Of a stretch of DNA of 60,000 bases, positions 1 to 10,593 are shown piece after piece. This DNA comes from Tubulanus polymorphus (lineage: Eukaryota; Nemertea; Palaeonemertea; Tubulaniformes; Tubulanidae). The stretch spans positions 9,612,501 to 9,672,500 of the forward strand of contig NC_134035.1 of NCBI RefSeq assembly GCF_964204645.1, read 5' to 3'. The notes beneath the pieces were generated by a model. The model had not been told where the DNA came from. It was given only the letters and a program-made list of their open reading frames with translations, and did no database searches. Numbering within the stretch: the first letter of the stretch is position 1; every line of letters starts with the position of its first letter. The position numbers and the translations under genes were made by a program.

Positions 1-689
1 TCAGGTTACCGGGCGATATTTGATCTTAAGCGAACATGCGGTAATTGGACGGAGCGTATGGGGGGAAAATAGAGTCCGTTTCCCGGAGTCGCAGACACTA
101 TTCATTAGGTTTAAACAATGCCATCGGTTTTCCATCGCCGGAATCGAGTTTTTTGCAGCGTGAATACGGCGACGTAGGCATATCGATTTACCACGGGTTA
201 TGTTTCTATTCTTTGATACTGATCATTTTTATATCGATGGCGGTTTTCGACCGTTGGAGATATGCGCCATCGTTCACAAAGCCAAACACTCGAGCAGGAT
301 CAGGGGATATTTCATAAAACGTCAGTTTCGCTATAGTCGTGGTATAACGCGTTACTTAAAGCATGTAAAGGCGTTTTAAGAACATGCGTTGGGCCCAGTT
401 TCAGACGAGCTTCTTTATTTTAGAGTTTCATTTTAATATCGTTTTACCATGAATACTAATGAAAGCCCAGAGTCTATACATAGACCTAAGAGCAAACAAA
501 TAAAAACCAACAGTAGATTTGTAGAAAAAGTTTATCTAAAGTTTGTTCCTCTGAAGATGACGTTTAGAATTAACCTCGCAGCTGTTAGAAAATAAACTTT
601 TTCTACAAATCTACTGTGGGTTTTTATTTGTCAACTATACTGAGATTTAGATCAGTTCACTACGGTCACCTTAAGAGCTATTACCTTAC
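1..689 (-). other. Start of intron 5, cut by the window edge
   Basis: Non-coding by my reading: no minus-strand segment encodes the next GABA-B lobe-2 strand. It contains the inverted-repeat element at 496-631. The 90-codon plus-strand frame at 45-317 resembles nothing I know and has no supporting context. Confidence 0.7.
496..631. mobile_element. Inverted-repeat element with central CTGAAGATGA
   Basis: Arms 496-535 and 592-631 are 40-nt inverted repeats with one mismatch, giving a long stem with a 56-nt loop. The loop carries CTGAAGA at 551-557, the same core found at 59068 and 46777 in this window, but here without a clean stem II and GAAA. Arms reading TTTTTCTAC and ending TGGGTTTTTATTTG resemble the outer arms at 51682-51868. 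Likely a non-autonomous Penelope-like or retrozyme-like remnant. Confidence 0.6.
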
Positions 690-755
690 CTGACAGAAAA
701 CCCGCCTGGCCATGATTTCACTGAAACTACCCAGTATAATCCTGATATCGTTATC
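690..755 (-). CDS. GABBR2: GABA-B receptor subunit 2-like, exon 5
   Basis: A 66-nt exon of 22 residues (245-266), found only by reading the minus strand for splice sites and homology. The acceptor is TTTCTACTTGCAG ending at 756; the donor is TGTCAG|GTAAGG at 690/689, phase 0. The product is DNDIRIILGSFSE, then IMARRVFCQ. It matches the RIILGxF strand and the following helix ending VFC in GB2, and RIIIGSFS in insect R2. The terminal Cys (265) is a conserved family position. The next expected segment (AYEE..YGSKYQWIIPGWY in vertebrates) was sought in 1-689 and not found, so the gene continues past the left edge. Confidence 0.9.
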
Positions 756-1675
756 CTGCAAGTAGAAACAACGATCTTCTTTGAACAGAAAACAAAAGAC
801 GGTGAAATTCATATCAGTTTTTGATGTGGAAGCGGCTCGCTTGAACATAGAAGTGCACGGGTATTATGTAAACCAAGCACGTATCCGCTATGTACTTCTA
901 TTAATGCTAAGCACATTTAACAGTGGCAATGACACACTTCAAATAAGATTGGGCAGCTACGAGGAGGCTCCAGAGAGAATGGTATTGGTATAAGATATAT
1001 TCACACTTTCGCAGTAAAACTCATATAGCTAGAAATTTCTAGATAACGGACACCGGTGCGAATACGGCTTGGTATTTAAAAGACGATCGATGGATCGGAA
1101 TAGATATCATATGATTACGGGCGGCATAAACTCAGTTAAACTCAGCCCCCGAGGTTTGAAAAAAATCGTCGGAAACCATCATCAGATCGAATTGAACAAT
1201 TTGTATGGAGACGGCTGTCAAAACTGTATTCGACAAGCTCAAATATTAACTCTAACAGTCGCGTTCTTCGTTCGTTCGATGGTTTTTGCGACATTCTAAG
1301 TCAGAATTACGTACGCCTCAGGGCTCGTTTGCTTATACGGAACATGCAATATATTTTAATCGAATCTTAGACTGAAAATAAGCCAGCACTCGCTGTACAT
1401 GGCATGGATATCATTTGATGTCATCATGATGTAGCAATGAGGATCAAAATGCCAGGCGAAATACAGTATGCCACTTGTCAAGTACCATTCCGGATTTCCA
1501 GGTGTAACATTTTATGATTTTGTATCGCATTCGCCAGAAATAGACTGATTTGCATATGAACTTTCGCTTCGTAAGCCATACGTGCGTGCGTACATGGAGT
1601 ACAAGAAATGACCGAGTAGCCAGCTCGCCGGGCGCGTACGGCTTAACTGCGTTAATGCGCACTTTCGGAACTTAC
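756..1675 (-). other. Intron 4 (920 bp)
   Basis: Bounded by the donor GTAAGT at 1675 and the acceptor at 756. I see no repeat family or further exon. Small open frames at 781-993 and 1069-1299 are unsupported. Confidence 0.8.
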
Positions 1676-1774
1676 CTTAAAAACCTTCAGAGCACTCGAC
1701 GGATCGTCCGAGAAACTCTTAATGGTCACATTGAATCCCTGATCAAACAACATCTTCGTCAACGCGTTATTTGT
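1676..1774 (-). CDS. GABBR2: GABA-B receptor subunit 2-like, exon 4
   Basis: Small phase 0-0 exon of 33 residues (212-244), too short to stand out as an open frame. The acceptor is TTTTTTCACTAG ending at 1775; the donor is TTTAAG|GTAAGT at 1676/1675, a near-perfect consensus. The product is TNNALTKMLFDQGFN, then VTIKSFSDDPSSALKVFK. It corresponds to the helix-strand unit after the FxQ segment of lobe 2 in GABA-B receptors, where vertebrate GB2 reads ND-L followed by SFSNDP. The SFSDDP motif is the best anchor. NVT gives a potential glycosylation site at N226. It joins exon 5 (DNDIRII) exactly where GB2 continues GNDVRII. Confidence 0.9.
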
Positions 1775-2420
1775 CTAGTGAAAAAAGAAACAGAGAGAAA
1801 GAGAGAAGGACATTAAGCTTAGCCACTTTAACGTCGTTCTCTGCAGGCCTAATAGCCGGCGACATTTTACTGAGAAATGTTCAAAGCACCCATTAACACA
1901 ACACCACTCAAAATTGAGGAAATTCATTTTTATTTTCAGCGTTGAATGCGATAATCCTTTCTGCAGACAGTCGACATGACGACTAGACTCGACTCGAGTT
2001 GTCACGGGGTATAGAACGTATGGACGTATACACCCGCACACTATCACAGCTTTTTTGAATCCGGGCGAACGTACGCCTGCGAGCAACCTTCAGAGCGGTC
2101 GGAGGTTGATGATCTAACCTTGATCGAGCCGATGTTTGGGGAGTGGGGATAGCAGCCCATATAGTATTCATTGAATGTACATTTACAGTGTATTTGTTTC
2201 TCCATACAAGTCTTTACATGATACATCAAAAACACCTACGATACCGTCAAGCGTATAACTCGAAGATATGCCTCGCGAGTGCCTGGAAGACGCCTCCGCT
2301 TTCACCCGCTTTATATTATGATTCGGCTCTTTTTACGCGCGGCTTGTTCGGTCTTAGTTACGGAATACGACACCGGGCCCACGCGAATTAGAAGAAAAAA
2401 GAATACTTCTTAATACGTAC
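1775..2420 (-). other. Intron 3 (646 bp)
   Basis: Donor GTACGT at 2420; acceptor preceded by a strong pyrimidine tract (complement of the AAAAAAG...GAGAAAGAGAG stretch near 1781-1808). Several overlapping short frames in 1983-2391 run on both strands and show no coding signal. Confidence 0.8.
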
Positions 2421-2603
2421 GTAAGCGAATCTGGAAGCACCTTTGGAAGCGTCTTGGTAAAGCGTGGCTACTTTTCTCCACTTGAATCGTTTCAGAATGG
2501 CGATACGAGCCGGGTTGAAGTCGTTGTCGCTCGGAACGGACCGAAATAGATTCGGGTATTTCTTGCGGTCGGAAAGCTCTGGGTTCATGTCGGCGAATGA
2601 TAG
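2421..2603 (-). CDS. GABBR2: GABA-B receptor subunit 2-like, exon 3
   Basis: Phase 0-0 exon of 61 residues (151-211). The acceptor is ATTACAG ending at 2604; the donor is TTCGCTTAC|GTACGT at 2421/2420. The product begins LSFADMNPELSDRKKYPN, continues LFRSVPSDNDFNPARIA, then ILKRFKWRKVATLYQD. This is the most diagnostic exon: P-(S/A)LSDRK(K/R)YP, FRSVPSDN and NPAR match the family, and SDN points to subunit 2 rather than the HPSAT of subunit 1. The serine-rich YGSSSP loop that helps bind GABA in subunit 1 is replaced by FADMNP (residues 153-158). This is consistent with a subunit that does not itself bind agonist, which is the known role of GB2. An antisense open frame across the same bases is a shadow. 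Confidence 0.94.
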
Positions 2604-2875
2604 CTGTAATAGTGATCATATAATGAATCAATATAAGGCTAACCATTTTTGAAACACTAAGCCCGTTGTGTGACGATATATAGAGAATCGCACACTGATA
2701 TAACGATAAAAAATGAGTAAGTCCGAAAAGTTTCCTTCAGGCTAATAATTCATTCGCCGATTTTAACTAGTTTGTAGCTATTCTTATCTTGTAATATCCC
2801 TAGCTTGTTTCACTCTTAATCACTGAATTTGTCTCTGGTTCTTGTATACATCTTATATTTGTGTTAACTCAGTTT

Positions 2876-2995
2876 TCCTAAGGATGACTATTATAGGTCA
2901 TAGTCGAAATGTTGAATCAATAGATTATTAGCTGAATGGAAACTAATCGGTCTTCAACTTTCTCGTTATACCAATTTCAATTGGATTCTCTATAA
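2876..2995 (+). mobile_element. Decayed Penelope-like terminal repeat with hammerhead-like stem
   Basis: A diverged copy of 59061-59210. It has GATGACTAT at 2883-2891, a matching ATAGTC at 2900-2905 and GAAA at 2906-2909, followed by GTTGAAT, and 80 nt later GGATTCTCT as in the other copies. The 5' core reads CTAAGGA instead of CTGAAGA, so the ribozyme-like core is broken. Confidence 0.55.
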
Positions 2996-4299
2996 TATAA
3001 TGCTATTGCTTATATCGTTGATTAACTATACCTGAAGAAATTTCCTAAGGAGAGGCAACAAGCTGTGTTATTAGTGTGAAGGTTTTGACGTTTATCATAA
3101 AAGAACCCACAATAGCTATTATCGTTTTACTGACGAATTATGATTCAATATTAAATCGCTTTTTGGGTTCTTTTATGACGGGCAACAAACGATCTGTTCG
3201 CCCGGGAAAATCGAGCAAGTTTCATTATACGAACGAAAAACCTCACAATAATGTCCACAAAAACGTTCCTCGAAAATGCATCTACGTTGAAAAATTAGTT
3301 TCAAAGATCTGAAATTTCAAACGCTAAAACTCATTTAATGAGGCACCGTTAAGATCAAATACCCTATTTCAATGGTATCCCGTCACAGTGATCTTTTCTA
3401 ACATTTCTAATCACTGCCTAAACAGACATTTGAATATGTTTCTCGATTTCTCCCGCGATATCTCTACTGATGAAAACATTGAGAGACGCCCGTGTTGACA
3501 GCAAGTACACAGACGATACTCTAACTACAAGGCAAACAAAACTCATCGGCTCAAAAAACCCTACTTCATATTAGTATTTGCAGATCCGATGTATCTTTGA
3601 TGGCGAAGTTGTCGCCAGGTTTGTATCGGTCTTTGCGCGCACATTTTTACAAGTCGAGAAATCAACTATACACAGAGTGTTTACGATGCCGGAATATTGA
3701 TCAGGTGACTGTGTACAACATGAGCGCACGAACTCGGGAAAAGTAAAACGTAGCCTAGACGGCGGGTACACAGACTAATCTTATTACCTGGATCACAGCA
3801 CATTTGCTTTCAATATTTGATTGTGGTGCTTTGATTTACCTTTCAGTCGGTAAGTGCCTTTCGGGCCTTTTAACGAACCGACATTGCCTGAAAATTTATC
3901 TAATTAGACCGTTGTTAAGTTTCAGCTACTTTCGGAGCGTAGAAACATTTTTCTAGCGCTCAACTCTAGCATTTTAATATTTTCCCGAGAGGGGAAGGTC
4001 GCTATATCTGCGAACGGGTGAATTTCGACGGAGTCAATTTTAATGATGGAGAGAGAGGAAATAATTATTAAACATTTCTATTATTGCAGCCACTGCTAAA
4101 ACCATTCTTTTCACCGCTGTTGTTCATTGTTAATTGTTTAATATCGATCGTACGAATCAGTCATCAATGGGGTACTGGCACACACCAGGTGGCGCAACAA
4201 ATATTGTCAAACAAGTCATCGCATGGATATAAGATTGGTGTCCCCGATAAATGTATGGTATAGTTTTACTGGCAAAAGATTTGCCGATCAGAAAAGTTG

Positions 4300-4440
4300 A
4301 TTCGAATTTAATTGGAATGTAGAAGAACTCGAAGCGCGGTAACCGAGTAACCACTAGCGAACCTAGCGGATCTTCTCCTGCCATAAATTGAATCCTCGAT
4401 TGCCACAGTAGTGGTGCCGGTACTCCATTAAAAAAGGGTT
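4300..4440 (-). repeat. Dispersed repeat shared with 21100-21235, inside a 122-codon frame
   Basis: The reverse complement here aligns base for base over long tracts with 21100-21235 (shared words include CTACTGTGG, ATCGAGGATT, TATGGCAGG and TCGCTAGT). A frame of 122 codons (4157-4525, minus) runs through this copy and reads NGVPAPLLW, then MAGEDPLGSLVV. The other copy reads MAGDDPLGSLVV after one frameshift. It may therefore descend from a transposon coding region. I do not recognise the protein. Confidence 0.55.
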
Positions 4441-5344
4441 CGGGGAAGTGTTTTTGCATGGGAACTGCAAGCGACCGAATGCAGTGGTGCACAGTCGAAA
4501 TAGCGGGGACCCGTCTCATAGCCATGGCGTATGAGACTAGTCTAAGACTACCTTCGCTTTCTAGCCAGCCTAAAAACTAGAGATCAGTCTAAATTAAGAC
4601 TAATGATAACCTTTACACTTGAGTCTCGACTATGAAACCAGGGGGCTGCTTGCGTTTTCTAGAGGGAAGTTGCGGGGCAGTACAGTAGAAACGCCACGAG
4701 GCAATAGAGTAGAAATACTAAGCAAAAACCCAATGTTTTTCTAGGGGAAACTTGTGATCGAATGCGGCACGTTTGCCCGGGAATCACGACACCTCCTCGT
4801 TATTCTCGCACGCCGTCGCAGCCATCGCTGCCGTCATTAGGGAAATGTTCATTCAATCGCGATTTATACCGCCATAAATCATCTCTCGCCGCATATCGCC
4901 GTCAAGTGGTCATTGCCAGTGCGGCTGACGCGAACGATTCATAATCCAGTAATGAAAACTCGATGATCACGTTTCTGTACCTGGGATAATAATCCGTGTC
5001 GAGGAATAATGGGATTGAAGTCGTGTGACAGCGCGCACAACGCACCCGACAACAAACAGATGACATTTATCTGCTTATTGGTCGCACCTAATCGGCTGCT
5101 CGCTCCGAGAACTTAACGGTCCTGTGTCCATAAACGGATTCAGCGGTGGTGAATGAACGGTATTAAACTCGGTGCATCACGAACATAAAGATCCTTACAC
5201 CGGGATTGAGATTGAAAAGCGCAGTTGGACAACGCTAGAAACAACATGGCGTATGGAAATCAGCTGCGGGCATCCCGCAGGGAACTATCCCGAACCATAT
5301 CTATGTTAATATCATAAAAACTAATAAAGCCCAGGAATATTGAA

Positions 5345-5365
5345 TATATATATATATATATATAT
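5345..5365. repeat. TA microsatellite beside exon 2 donor
   Basis: About ten TA units starting some 23 nt inside intron 2. Confidence 0.9.
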
Positions 5366-5388
5366 GATACGTTGATTGTTTTACGCAC

Positions 5389-5526
5389 CTGCCAAATATC
5401 CCACCACTTCGTCATTTCGGCAATCGGTCCCGTCACCGACTTACACGAAGGCCCGAATAGAATCACTTTAGGCGGGTCGAAATGCATCATGTCGAAAAAC
5501 GCCTTCGTCCCGATGGCCATTTGACA
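5389..5526 (-). CDS. GABBR2: GABA-B receptor subunit 2-like, exon 2
   Basis: Phase 0-0 exon of 46 residues (105-150 of the joined protein), lying about 52 kb downstream of exon 1. The acceptor is a pyrimidine-rich tract ending TTTTACAG at 5527, and the donor is CAG|GTGCGT at 5389/5388. The product reads CQMAIGTKAFFDMMHF, then PPKVILFGPSCKSVTGPIAE and WWDIWQ. This aligns with the part of the Venus-flytrap lobe 1 that contains the K-AF-D helix and the GxxCxSVT turn. Cys105 and Cys132 keep the 27-residue spacing of the conserved lobe-1 disulfide of GABA-B subunits. WQ runs into LSFA of exon 3, matching the VQLSFA of vertebrate GB2. A short TA microsatellite begins some 20 nt inside the following intron, unusually close to the donor. 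Confidence 0.93.
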
Positions 5527-5901
5527 CTGTAAAACATAAAAGAACAAATAGATTATCGCATCGTATCAGTTGCATGACGAAAAGTTTCCAGCTTCCGTCA
5601 CTGAATGAAAAAAAAAAGAGTTGTAACTAGAGGAAAGGACTACTCCGCAATGAAATAGTAATTACTGGCAGCAGAATTGGGAGAAAAAATGGTCGTTTAT
5701 TACGTGTACGAGACGCGGCGGGTTTATGAGAAATGCGTCCCTACGAGAGATGACGACGAGTAGTTCTGTAATTGAACAGTTACTAGGTACGGGACGCGTT
5801 CTGTAATAAGTAATGAATGAATGACGAGGGAATCCGCTGCACAAGGGACGTGGTAAACTTAACGATCATCTCTCAACTGATTCTATCCCTCCCTTACTCA
5901 C

Positions 5902-5904
<3 letters not shown>

Positions 5905-5934
<30 letters not shown>
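5905..5934. repeat. CT microsatellite
   Basis: Fifteen uninterrupted CT units, preceded by imperfect CTCA units. Confidence 0.95.
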
Positions 5935-5937
<3 letters not shown>

Positions 5938-7808
5938 AGGCAATATCAGCTAGAATGACGATCGTCTGCGATCGTTACGAAAGCCTATAAAACAATCATT
6001 TACATGATATATACCCGGTGTACGACACGTATTAGACGCGGAGAATCTTTGCCAATTATTCGCTTATGCAATATTCTATGTATATTAATTATACACGGGG
6101 GTATGTTGCGACAGTTATGAATCCATATCGTAGCGTAATAACGCGGCCGATTAAAGGTGCGAATCGTTCCGGTGCACCTGGTATTTTTATAGCCCTCGGC
6201 TATTAGAATATTTTATTGACGAGAACTTCAGATTTAGTTGGGAAGTTTGGAATTTTAAATGGACTCGTCAGACTCTAGGGCCCAGTTTCACAGCCGTAAA
6301 GTTCGTCATATCTAATCATAAGACCTGTATCTTAAATTGTCAGATTTCCACTATATGCGCAACCATAGACGTAGTTTATACGCCCATGGTGCAACTGAGT
6401 ACAGCCCTATTCCAGCTTAACTATCAACATGGAAATAAGCAATCAGTGTAAATGCAATTAGGCATAGTCTATAGTTTTTTTGTTTTTTGTTATAAAGGCG
6501 CATCGTATTCATGTGTTCGTCACTTCTTGTCTATCAAGTTTCAAGAAACGAATATCAAATCTGCAATTGGCCTAACTGTGAAATTCGGTGAGCTTGAGCA
6601 TAGGTGTAGGAAGATATTCCATATGTAAGTTGTAACGCAGTTCCTCATTTTGACGTGATTCGAAGACCCGCCAACTGTGGACACAAACTAATTAACCGTA
6701 TTCTACACTTATGCCCTACGAGGTACTCACACACATAATGCTAAAACATTGATACCTTGTTTCTCATTTCTGTTGAACTTAAAAGTTGACCCGGCTGACC
6801 GCCTATCTACCCTGCGTATATTACCTATTATAAAATCACTATCAATTTTACCATAACAGATCCAGCAGCTATAAAAATAATTACAAATTCAATTGCAGTT
6901 TACAAAATGACCCGGCCGATTAGGAGAAACGATGCATCATTTTTGGCCTATCGTTATTCAGAGAGCTTTCAAAATAAACCGTCGCATTTCGGAAGAATTT
7001 TTTAATGTACATCTCATTTCATATGAACTATTATTGGTTATCAAAGCACAGCGGCGTTGTCATATTCCTCCTCGGGTTTTGTCGACGCGGAGTGTCTGTC
7101 TCTTGTCGCTACATTAATTATTGTCGGTAAAAAAAATCTAATTTTCTTTGCGCACCAAAGTTGGCGCAAATTGGCAGAAAATCAGTATGCAACACCATAT
7201 AAAACTCGGGGTAAAAACGCAAAAATCTATAACGGCGTTTTCGTTTTCTTTGCCGTTGCGCATGTTAAATTCGTCGACGGTTCGTTAGTTGGTTTCGACA
7301 ACAAACGCGCTTTATTTTTACTTGATGAATTAGATTATTCGACTTTTAAATCGAATTAAATCTTCGTTCATTGTTTCGAATATGATTACCGCCCGCCATG
7401 TCTTACCGACTACACAATAGGTCGTCGCCGATTCGGTCCGCAAACTGCCACCGCCGGAGTGGATTACGTTTGATCACCTACATGCTGCTTGTTTTATTCT
7501 GTGGAGTACTCCGAACACTGTGCGGAACAAAAAAATACACTAGAACAGGTCACGTGACTTCCAGACGTTACTCCGCTACTGCACAAAATAAGGTGGGGCA
7601 GCAAGAATTCCGCTAGATGGCAGTGTGTTTAAGATGACGACCCTTTTCAAATGTTGTCAAAAACAAAATGGCAGTTTTTTTAAGCGTACAAGGGTTGGGG
7701 TTTTAGGGTTCAGGGACCCTGAATTTAGGGTTAAGAAGGTCCAGGCGGTTAGAGGTTGATTGTGGATGATTTTAACGTCACCAAACTTGCAACAATTATT
7801 GATTATCA

Positions 7809-8132
7809 TTGATAACATTTGCATTTGTTGAACCGCCATCTCTTGGTGTTCGATTCTGTTCGTGCAGCCAGGAAATCCCAAACAGTGTTCGGAGTACTCC
7901 TCAGAGTGAATCCGGCAGCCTGCGGAAAAGACCCGAACTCGGTGATGATTACAGACTACCAGACGTCAAACGGATAAAACGCGAAACTCGAACGGTTGAA
8001 ACGACGACAGAGAGAGAGAGCGCGCATATATCATCAAAATGACTTCAGATTGCACTGACTCCCAGCGCAACGATACACCTGGTGCCTTCAGTCGTCGCAG
8101 CAAAAAAGAAGTTCAAACGTACACCTCAGGAA
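7809..8132 (+). pseudogene. Possible stray coding fragment (unidentified)
   Basis: Two adjoining frames look more protein-like than their surroundings. One ends near 8042 and reads RKRPELGDDYRLPDVKRIKR. A second frame, from about 8050 to a TAA near 8132, reads LTPSATIHLVPS and ends KFKRTPQEKRK. The second has the flavour of the last strand of a ubiquitin-like or UBX domain (xATIHLV) followed by a basic tail. They are in different frames with a stop between them, so an intron, a frameshift or chance are all possible. I cannot name a gene. Confidence 0.2.
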
Positions 8133-8419
8133 AAACGGAAATAATTGTCTTTTTTACATGCTACAGACGAAGCGCACCTTCCTAGACACAATTAGCAGGA
8201 ATTACGAGAGTTCTTTAAAGTTAGTACACGATTTTCTTTCTGCAACAAACTCTCAAGACCAGCCGTGACAAAATTCACACGAAGTTACTTTTTATTATTT
8301 CGACGCGATGCGTACGAAAAAAAATGAATAACAAAAAGCCGGTGATTTCCTACTGGCTTCAATTATTCTTCTTGATAACGTATTCGCTAGAACGGCGCTC
8401 GGGGACAGACTTTTCGAGG

Positions 8420-8720
8420 AGTATCTCATTTCATTGATGGCGCACGTCCGCGCCCCGCGGCGTTTACCGATCCAAATATAGACGCCGTGTGCCGTAGATC
8501 GAGCCTTCCCGCGAGCGTATTGATAATAACCGGTAAATTCGCGTCAGTGTTGCGGCGTTTGTTTGTTTTCCGCGGCGATGATTTTTCGCCGAACACAATT
8601 TTCAATACAAATATCTGAATTGTTATCATCATTGTTACGCAACAGAACGGCCGCCGCCGCCGCCGCCGCAGCCGCCGCCGGTTCTCGTCTCATTTAACGA
8701 CGACGGTGATTATCATCGTT
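8420..8720. promoter_or_regulatory. CpG-rich unique island with GCC trinucleotide run
   Basis: CpG-dense and repeat-free except for a GCC run. Contains CCGCGGCG-type words, TATTGATAATAA and TTATCATCATTG. Candidate intronic enhancer or alternative promoter by composition only. Confidence 0.25.
8649..8681. repeat. GCC trinucleotide repeat
   Basis: About eleven GCC units with one GCA interruption. Confidence 0.9.
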
Positions 8721-10590
8721 CATTCTTTCCGCCATAGCGTTTAAACTAGAAAAGTCTCACGACAAAATCCAATATTTAAAACGTTTACTGGTCAGGGCAC
8801 TTCCAGAAATGAAGAAAACATATATGCAAGGTACATTTTAGTGATGATAATAATAATTATTTGTATGATTATCATTATAATAATTATTTTTATCAAAAAT
8901 GACAAAATGACCAATAGTAATTTGTAAAAATGTTATCTTGGCAAAAATAGAGCCCGGCCCACTACCCCCTTAATCCATACATGATGCTTATGTATTATGT
9001 GTTAGTATGCGAAAATTCGTTCATTCCGTTCTTCAAACTGGGGCAGTCCCGCAATGCCATCGGGTTCGAATCCCTGCCAAAAAGAATGCGTTTCATTTTG
9101 ACTTCACATTTTTGCTGAAATAGAAGATATCAGCGCGTCCTTTACTTCTCGCCTCGCTTGCACTGAATACCGCAAAGTATATGTGCTGTACTTTCACGTA
9201 GCTGTTAGCACGTCACTTTTCTCCCGGCTTTAGAACCGCCACGCACCAAACGACCAACAACTCATCTCAAAGTCCCAAAGCGCACCTAACATTGATTCTT
9301 CATTTCGTAAATGTCATCGGAATTACGATTTTCGAATGATTTAATCTCGAAACTAAATTGCGACTATTCATATCTAATGCATATTCATGGAGCTGCGTGC
9401 GCAGTCCGGAAGCAAATCGGAACATCGCTAGACTTAATAAATACTAAACTATTCGCCATCACGAATACCTATTGTTCATCAATCGTGCTCAGACAACACT
9501 GATAAAACTCAATTATGAATATCGGCAATTACCCGTTTCAATTCGATGCGAATGATATCTTAATTTGATTTTGATTTAGCCGCAACAAAAATGCATAATT
9601 CATACGGAACCTTTTAAAACGTCACCAGAAATGAATTTCATTATTTCGTTTATGAAAGGTTGTTTTCGTGATATAAAAAGTTTTCGAACTTGAGAATGAG
9701 AACATTTCATGGTGGCTGAAGAGGGGTCCGGGTCATCGTGCATTATTTTTTGTAGCCGATTCACGACTAAACTAAATTCATCTTCAAAATACGCTAATAT
9801 CCTCAAAATACGTTAAAATCCTTAAAATATGTTAAAACGATGAAACATTTATTTATATTTTTACCCATTTTTCGTTGTTCATGATCCAACATTTGATATA
9901 TTAGAGATATTTCTTAAAATGAACCTATAAACGTGGAAATCGCGAAAGCTTTGTTTCACCGCGCCGACAAACGTCGTTCACCTTTCAAGGTCGTTTGTAT
10001 TGCGCTAAAAACCGTTAAGAAATTTAAATATCAATTTATGAAAAACGGGGGTAATTTCCGTCGTCGCAATTCACGATGAAATATAGGAGACAGCTATCGT
10101 ATCGATGATTATACTGCCACAAACTTCACTGACCCGCTTCGATCGAAGACCATTTCGCACGTTAGGATCTCCTTTCGAATCTAAATAGACTGATGATTTA
10201 TGGCAGAAGATCGCTATTAAAGTCGATGTCGTCTCGTCGTTAGAAACTAAAGAGATTGAGTCGTGCGACGAAAATGAAACGCATAACGCCAAATCATTAA
10301 ATAACAGACGTTATCGTTAGATAAATGAAGTTATCATTATTGTTATAACTATCATCATCGTAACATTACTACTATTGCTATGACCATTACTTTTGCTATC
10401 ATAACCAATTATCATTGCTGACTAGTATGATATATCAATAACTCATTAGTGAATCAGAAGTCCTTATCTCGAAATATATAGAAACAGAAATAGTAATATC
10501 ACCTTTCACTTCACTGTGATACAATGTATTAACGGTGCTTTTCATTAAATTTGTATTATCACCCCCAGCTTATTAATCTCACCATGTATC
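8720..10590. other. Intron 1 segment with low-complexity ATAAT/ATC tracts
   Basis: Tracts at 8840-8895 and 10325-10420 are ATAAT- or ATCATT-rich. A tRNA-like B box lies at 9063-9073. No gene recognised. Confidence 0.5.
9045..9085 (+). repeat. tRNA-derived SINE fragment
   Basis: GATGCC-like word, then GGGTTCGAATCCCTGCC, a Pol III B box and the same context as the SINE at 47020-47150. The A box and the rest of the head are missing or decayed. Confidence 0.5.
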
Positions 10591-10593
10591 AGT

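Larger units (their letters stand above)
2604..5388 (-). other. Intron 2 (2,785 bp)
   Basis: Holds a decayed Penelope-like terminal repeat (2876-2995), a dispersed repeat (4300-4440, minus) and a TA microsatellite next to exon 2. The segment 4950-5230 is repeat-free and carries bicoid/Otx-type GATTA cores (AATAATCC, GGGATTGA) and CAGATG E-boxes, so it could be regulatory; this is an inference only. Confidence 0.75.
5527..8420. other. Proximal intron 1: mostly unique sequence
   Basis: Apart from the CT run, 6278-6300 has GGGCCCAGTTTCACAG, the end motif of the MITE family complete at 33008-33112. The open frames at 7057-7359 and 7398-7616 are unsupported. The region 7503-8130 is described separately. 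Confidence 0.5.

Noticed and set aside
1-689. A sixth GABA-B exon at the left edge
   Set aside because: Read on the minus strand for the YxWIxxGWY segment with splice sites; none found.
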